Shown piece after piece: positions 60,300 through 64,000 of a DNA stretch of 64,000 nucleotides. Every line of letters begins with the position of its first letter. The first letter of the stretch is position 1. Both the position numbers and the translations under genes were made by a program. The stretch spans positions 8,494,001 to 8,558,000 of the forward strand of contig NC_039483.1 of the NCBI RefSeq assembly GCF_003590095.1, read 5' to 3'. The stretch is from Trichoplusia ni. Lineage: Eukaryota > Arthropoda > Insecta > Lepidoptera > Noctuidae. The notes under the pieces were generated by a model. That model was given only the letters and a program-made list of their open reading frames with translations. It was not told where the DNA came from and did no database searches.

Positions 60300-60971
60300 T
60301 TTATTTCGAAGCCTATAAATATAACCTTAAACAAAAATAAACTCGTGCGGCTCTGTTTTGGTCAGGACGACAAGTTTGACAGTTTTGCTTTTGACCGTCT
60401 GCTATCTTGACATTTACGTATTCGTCTGAGAACAAAGCAATAAAACTGATTTTAAAATAAGCATCATTAAGTTTTTTATTTATTTCGTAAAATATGACGT
60501 CCCTATCCTAATGAAATAGAATGATAGGATTAAAAATGAACGAATTAAATGTCTAATCTGGAATTCTGCGTTAATTTTAAGGCAACGATTTACTAAATTG
60601 CAATTAATTTAAAACAAAACACGCGCAACACACATAAACTGAGTTAATTGGTACCAATATTACATAATTGATATAAATATAATAAAAATATACACCGTTT
60701 AATGCATTGTTTATCACAAATTTTTGGCACGAAACCAAGAAAATTTGAAATACTTGCTAGCGATTGGTGGAACGGCGCTATTAATATTTTTTATGAGGAT
60801 TCTGTCGGCCAATCAGCGCACAAGTCCACAATAAAGACGGACTCATCAGCAGCATGGCTGTCAGTATAAATTTGAAGCTTGAACGATGCGCTTCCTCTCG
60901 TCACGTTGGTTTTTTTTGTTTGTGCATTTTGACGAAAATGATATCGTGTGTGATTCTGTGTGGCATAAAAT
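60300..60971. promoter_or_regulatory. Head-to-head region of NOL12 and the right-end gene
   Basis: About 670 bases between the two start codons. The right half (60770-60970) is GC-richer and likely holds the leader of the rightward gene. Confidence 0.4.
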
Positions 60972-61019
60972 ATGGAAACCCCTGGGTGCAGTGACCTGAT
61001 ATCTGCCTTGTTACGCAAG
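60972..61019 (+). CDS. First coding exon of an unidentified gene running off the right end
   Basis: ATG at 60972 in good context (aaatATGG) opens METPGCSDLISALLRK and meets a perfect donor AAG|GTGAGT in phase 0. The promoter-like patch before it and the facing NOL12 gene fit a gene start. I do not recognise the protein from 16 residues, and no second exon is found in the remaining 3 kb, which would be its first intron. Confidence 0.45.
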
Positions 61020-63249
61020 GTGAGTGATAAAATAAGTACCAGAAGTGAATATAAAGCATGAAATATGAAAATCTGTACATTTCCATTACGAGTTTAGCAA
61101 AAATTGTGGCACAGAAAAATCGATCGGGATCTCGCTACGTATGAGGCTTTCGTCACGATTTAATTTGGGTAATTCAAGGTCACTTTCAGAGGTCTTAAAT
61201 GTAAGCGCGAGTGCATTAATTGGAGTAATCAGTATGATTGTGTTACCACGGCCATATGTTAACATGCGTGAAAGGATAGTGTTTCAAACGTACCGTTACC
61301 GTTCTCGCCAATGTTTTGATCTACACGATCGTGTGATTTCCGATGAACGTGGAATTTGTATGCCAGCGATAGGGAAAGTTCGCGTATTCGTATATGATAT
61401 TTACGAGCAGCGAGTATCAATGTCATCATGCTACATAGCGAAATTCTCTGCATTCGAGTAGGCATTTAGACATTCGTACATGATGCTACATTCACATGAA
61501 TTGTATTGATTTTTATACACCTACTCGCCTCCCTCCCACTGAGAGTGTTATGGCAGACACTCAAATATATTGATTTGTTAGTACTTGTAGGCCTAGAAAG
61601 TATGCTCTCCTTTTGTTAATTATGAGTAAAATAAATAGAAATTTGAGTGAAAAATGACCCAAAAATTATAGTAAGATTGTTTACAAACAGTTATTTTCAA
61701 AATGTTCCAGTTGTTTTGATGGTGATGTGATGTTCTTTGTTTTAAGCTAGGTGAGTCTTAATTACCAATAATTATCACATAGTGTGCAGTAGACAATTAT
61801 TTAAATATATTTTGTGTTTGAACCAGTTGGTTTATTGGTAAGGTCACCTAGGTTTGCAGACAATGCTTAACATTTTTGACCTCTGTTTTTTGTTATGACT
61901 GTAAATATTGTATGAAAGAAGTCCCTAATAATAATTTAAAATAGATTATTATCAATATATTATAAATATAGATTATTAACAATATGTATAGTGTATACAT
62001 TTGGTTTGTGCTCTATAAATATTTATGAAAATATTAATATTTTCTAGCTACCTTTGATTAAGTGTGCTTTTAATATTTAACTTGAAATATTATCTTGCAT
62101 ACATTTTGCTTATTCCCTGCTGTTCTAGATGCACATTAATTGCAAACTGGGGCTCAATATATCTGTTAGTTCACTTTGCAAATAATGTTTGAATACTATA
62201 CTGCGTATATGCCTGTTCCTTTGTTAAAGTGTCTTTGTAGATATTAAATTTAGTAGCATGGCCGTGGTTACCAGATACTACAGTTCTGTTATTTGTGAAT
62301 AATATAATTGAGTGATTAATGTTACTTCATGTTTCAAAGTATAATCCTCAAGCATACTGCACATGCTCGTTGTCCATACATCTTCCGTCACCTATTTCCA
62401 CTTCATTTATTTATCTAACAATATTTATGTTAACATAGCATACTATGGACAATTTATTTCTCATTTGAATTCCTACTAACTCAATGATCATGTTTATGAT
62501 AGAACCTTGTAACAGTTTGTTTTTAATATTAATAAAACACTGTGTTAACTAATTGATTTTGTAATGAATAATGTCATGTGCTTATTTTGTGTGAGATAAC
62601 ATTGCTAGATATATAATCCATTTGTTTAGTCTTATGAAAAGAAAAACAATGTTTTATATTTTTTACCTTACCATTACATTACCATTCTACAGCTAAACAA
62701 AAATGGTTTAGTTTAGATTTTTTTAACTAAGCCATAATAAGATCCCAGAACTATGAATTTGATAACTACATAACTTGATCATTCCATTTTGTGTTGAAAT
62801 CTAGCGGGAACAACATTTTTTATAAAAATATTTGAATATAATACTTAAATTTTTAATAATTGAAAATCAAATGGTTGTTTGGACATCAGTTATAAATAGC
62901 ACAAGTTAAAAATGCAATCTGTGGGTCAAATAAATAATTAGCGTTTGGTATATATGGCTCCAGTCACTGCACCCATGAAATATCAAATTATTTTTATGTT
63001 AGTCATTGGTCACTGAATAACAAAATAATTTAAAAAACTTAAACATGTTTTTGTGTTTTTGTCTTAAATTATGAAGTCAGGTAACTTTAAATAGCAATAA
63101 AGTCTGACCTAGAGACATAGAGATCCTTTTAATGATATTAACATAATTAACTAGCAACTAAAGTAAACTTAAATTAAACATAAAATGCAAGTGTATTTCA
63201 TGGCAAAAAACAAAGGGTTATCTTATAATTTGGAAAAGATCCTACAATT
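61020..63249. other. Probable intron, no exon recognised
   Basis: AT-rich. An open frame at 61141-61461 (+) gives 106 residues with no family resemblance and no acceptor that suits phase 0 of the preceding exon. Otherwise nothing. Confidence 0.45.
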
Positions 63250-63485
63250 TTTTGTATCAAACTCTCGCAAGAAAGCAACTTTCTGATAGTTTCTTAAATT
63301 GAACAAATATTATAAAAGCGAGCCCTGAGAATTATGAGTTTGACAAACATTCAAATCAAATGCACAAGGGCTCCCAAACTCTGAACAAGTCATAAATCAC
63401 ACAAAAAGAGGTCCTTTACGGGAATCGAACCCGCGACACGTGGATTTGGTGTGGGGATCTTTACCACTCGACTATTCATACAGTC
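63250..63485 (-). mobile_element. tRNA-derived SINE
   Basis: On the minus strand: a tRNA-like head with gtcgagtggtaaaga (A-box region) and a perfect B box GGTTCGATTCC (63431-63421), then ggacctctttttgtgtgatt and a diverged body (cttgttcagagtttggg). The acceptor arms do not pair and no mature tRNA can be drawn, so it is a SINE and not a tRNA gene. Confidence 0.65.
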
Positions 63486-63884
63486 TTATTTTACAAGTAG
63501 TTTAAAAACGAGCATATCCTTCACAATATTTTCTATTCATGTCATTAGTTCTATTCTCATATTATATTGGTAATTGAATATTGCAAGCAATTTAGTACCT
63601 ATTTAATTGGCAATAGAAAAGCTGCAAGTCGATAGTAAATGACCTTAGGGCGTCGGGCGAAAGGGGACGAGCGGCGGTATAACTGGCTCAAGGGCGTTGT
63701 AAGGGAGTGTGGACTAGTCCTAGAGTGGCTAAAGCTAGTTTTAGAATACCTGATACTGACATTGCAAATATTATTCTGTATAAATAATGTTGTAACAAAT
63801 GATGTTGTGTTAAAAAGCAATGTAATCTATACTTCTATATCTATCTATAGTCTAGACTATTTAATTTAAGTTTTAATTTTTATT

Positions 63885-64000
63885 TAATTTAATATATAAA
63901 GCTGAAGAGTTTGTTTCTTTGTTTGAACGCGCTAATCTCAGGAACTACTGGTTCAAATGGTTTTTTTTTGGGTTCAATAGACCATTCATCGAGGAAGGTT
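63885..64000 (+). mobile_element. Lepidopteran retroelement fragment, copy 2 (cut by window end)
   Basis: Repeats aacgcgctaatctcaggaac and tagaccattcatcgaggaag as in 55562-55770, same orientation. The remainder lies beyond the window. Confidence 0.7.

Noticed and set aside
61141..61461. 106-residue plus-strand frame as an intronless gene
   Set aside because: No family resemblance, ordinary base composition for the region, and no acceptor compatible with the upstream exon.
63412..63485. tRNA gene on the minus strand
   Set aside because: The B box is perfect, but the acceptor stem does not pair and the anticodon arm is malformed. The downstream body matches a SINE, so it was called a SINE head.

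Overview
The window looks like nuclear DNA of a moth or butterfly (Lepidoptera). It is AT-rich, with short coding exons bounded by standard GT-AG splice sites and long empty introns. It is scattered with repeat families I recognise from lepidopteran genomes: a tRNA-derived SINE with a B box, the short piece around 'ttttcccaactatgttgggg', and the 'cgctaatctcaggaactact' element. There are no bacterial-style operons. Gene models were assembled by hand from splice sites, reading phase and protein family resemblance; every exon junction given keeps the frame.

Layout. 1-7.1 kb holds no gene I can support. 7.4-23.1 kb (+) is the 3' half of an unconventional myosin XV (Sisyphus type) gene encoding a charged linker and the C-terminal MyTH4-FERM module. 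Two in-phase alternative first exons (7415 and 13066) suggest short forms without a motor. 24.4-29.6 kb is intergenic. 29.8-38.4 kb (-) encodes a four-helix membrane protein of the MARVEL/snakeskin type with a long cytoplasmic tail. 40.5-44.3 kb (-) encodes a two-RRM protein of the A1CF/RBM46/RBM47/DND1 family.

From 45 kb on the genes are small and close together: a secreted mesothelin/stereocilin-like protein (-, 45.0-47.1 kb), the GTPase DRG2 (+, 48.1-52.0 kb), ER membrane complex subunit EMC3 (-, 53.9-56.2 kb), the base-excision-repair enzyme endonuclease III/NTHL1 (+, 56.8-58.8 kb), the nucleolar protein NOL12/Viriato (-, 59.4-60.3 kb), and the first coding exon of an unidentified gene (+, 60.97 kb) that runs off the right end. 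They alternate in strand: the mesothelin-like gene and DRG2, EMC3 and NTH1, and NOL12 and the last gene share head-to-head promoter regions, while DRG2/EMC3 and NTH1/NOL12 are tail-to-tail.

The genes do not form one pathway. The most interesting points are the alternative starts of the myosin gene, a histone-H1-like tail on the DNA glycosylase, a mesothelin-like protein whose model needs a GC-AG intron, a shortened RBM46-type RNA-binding protein, and several near-perfect inverted repeats in non-coding DNA.
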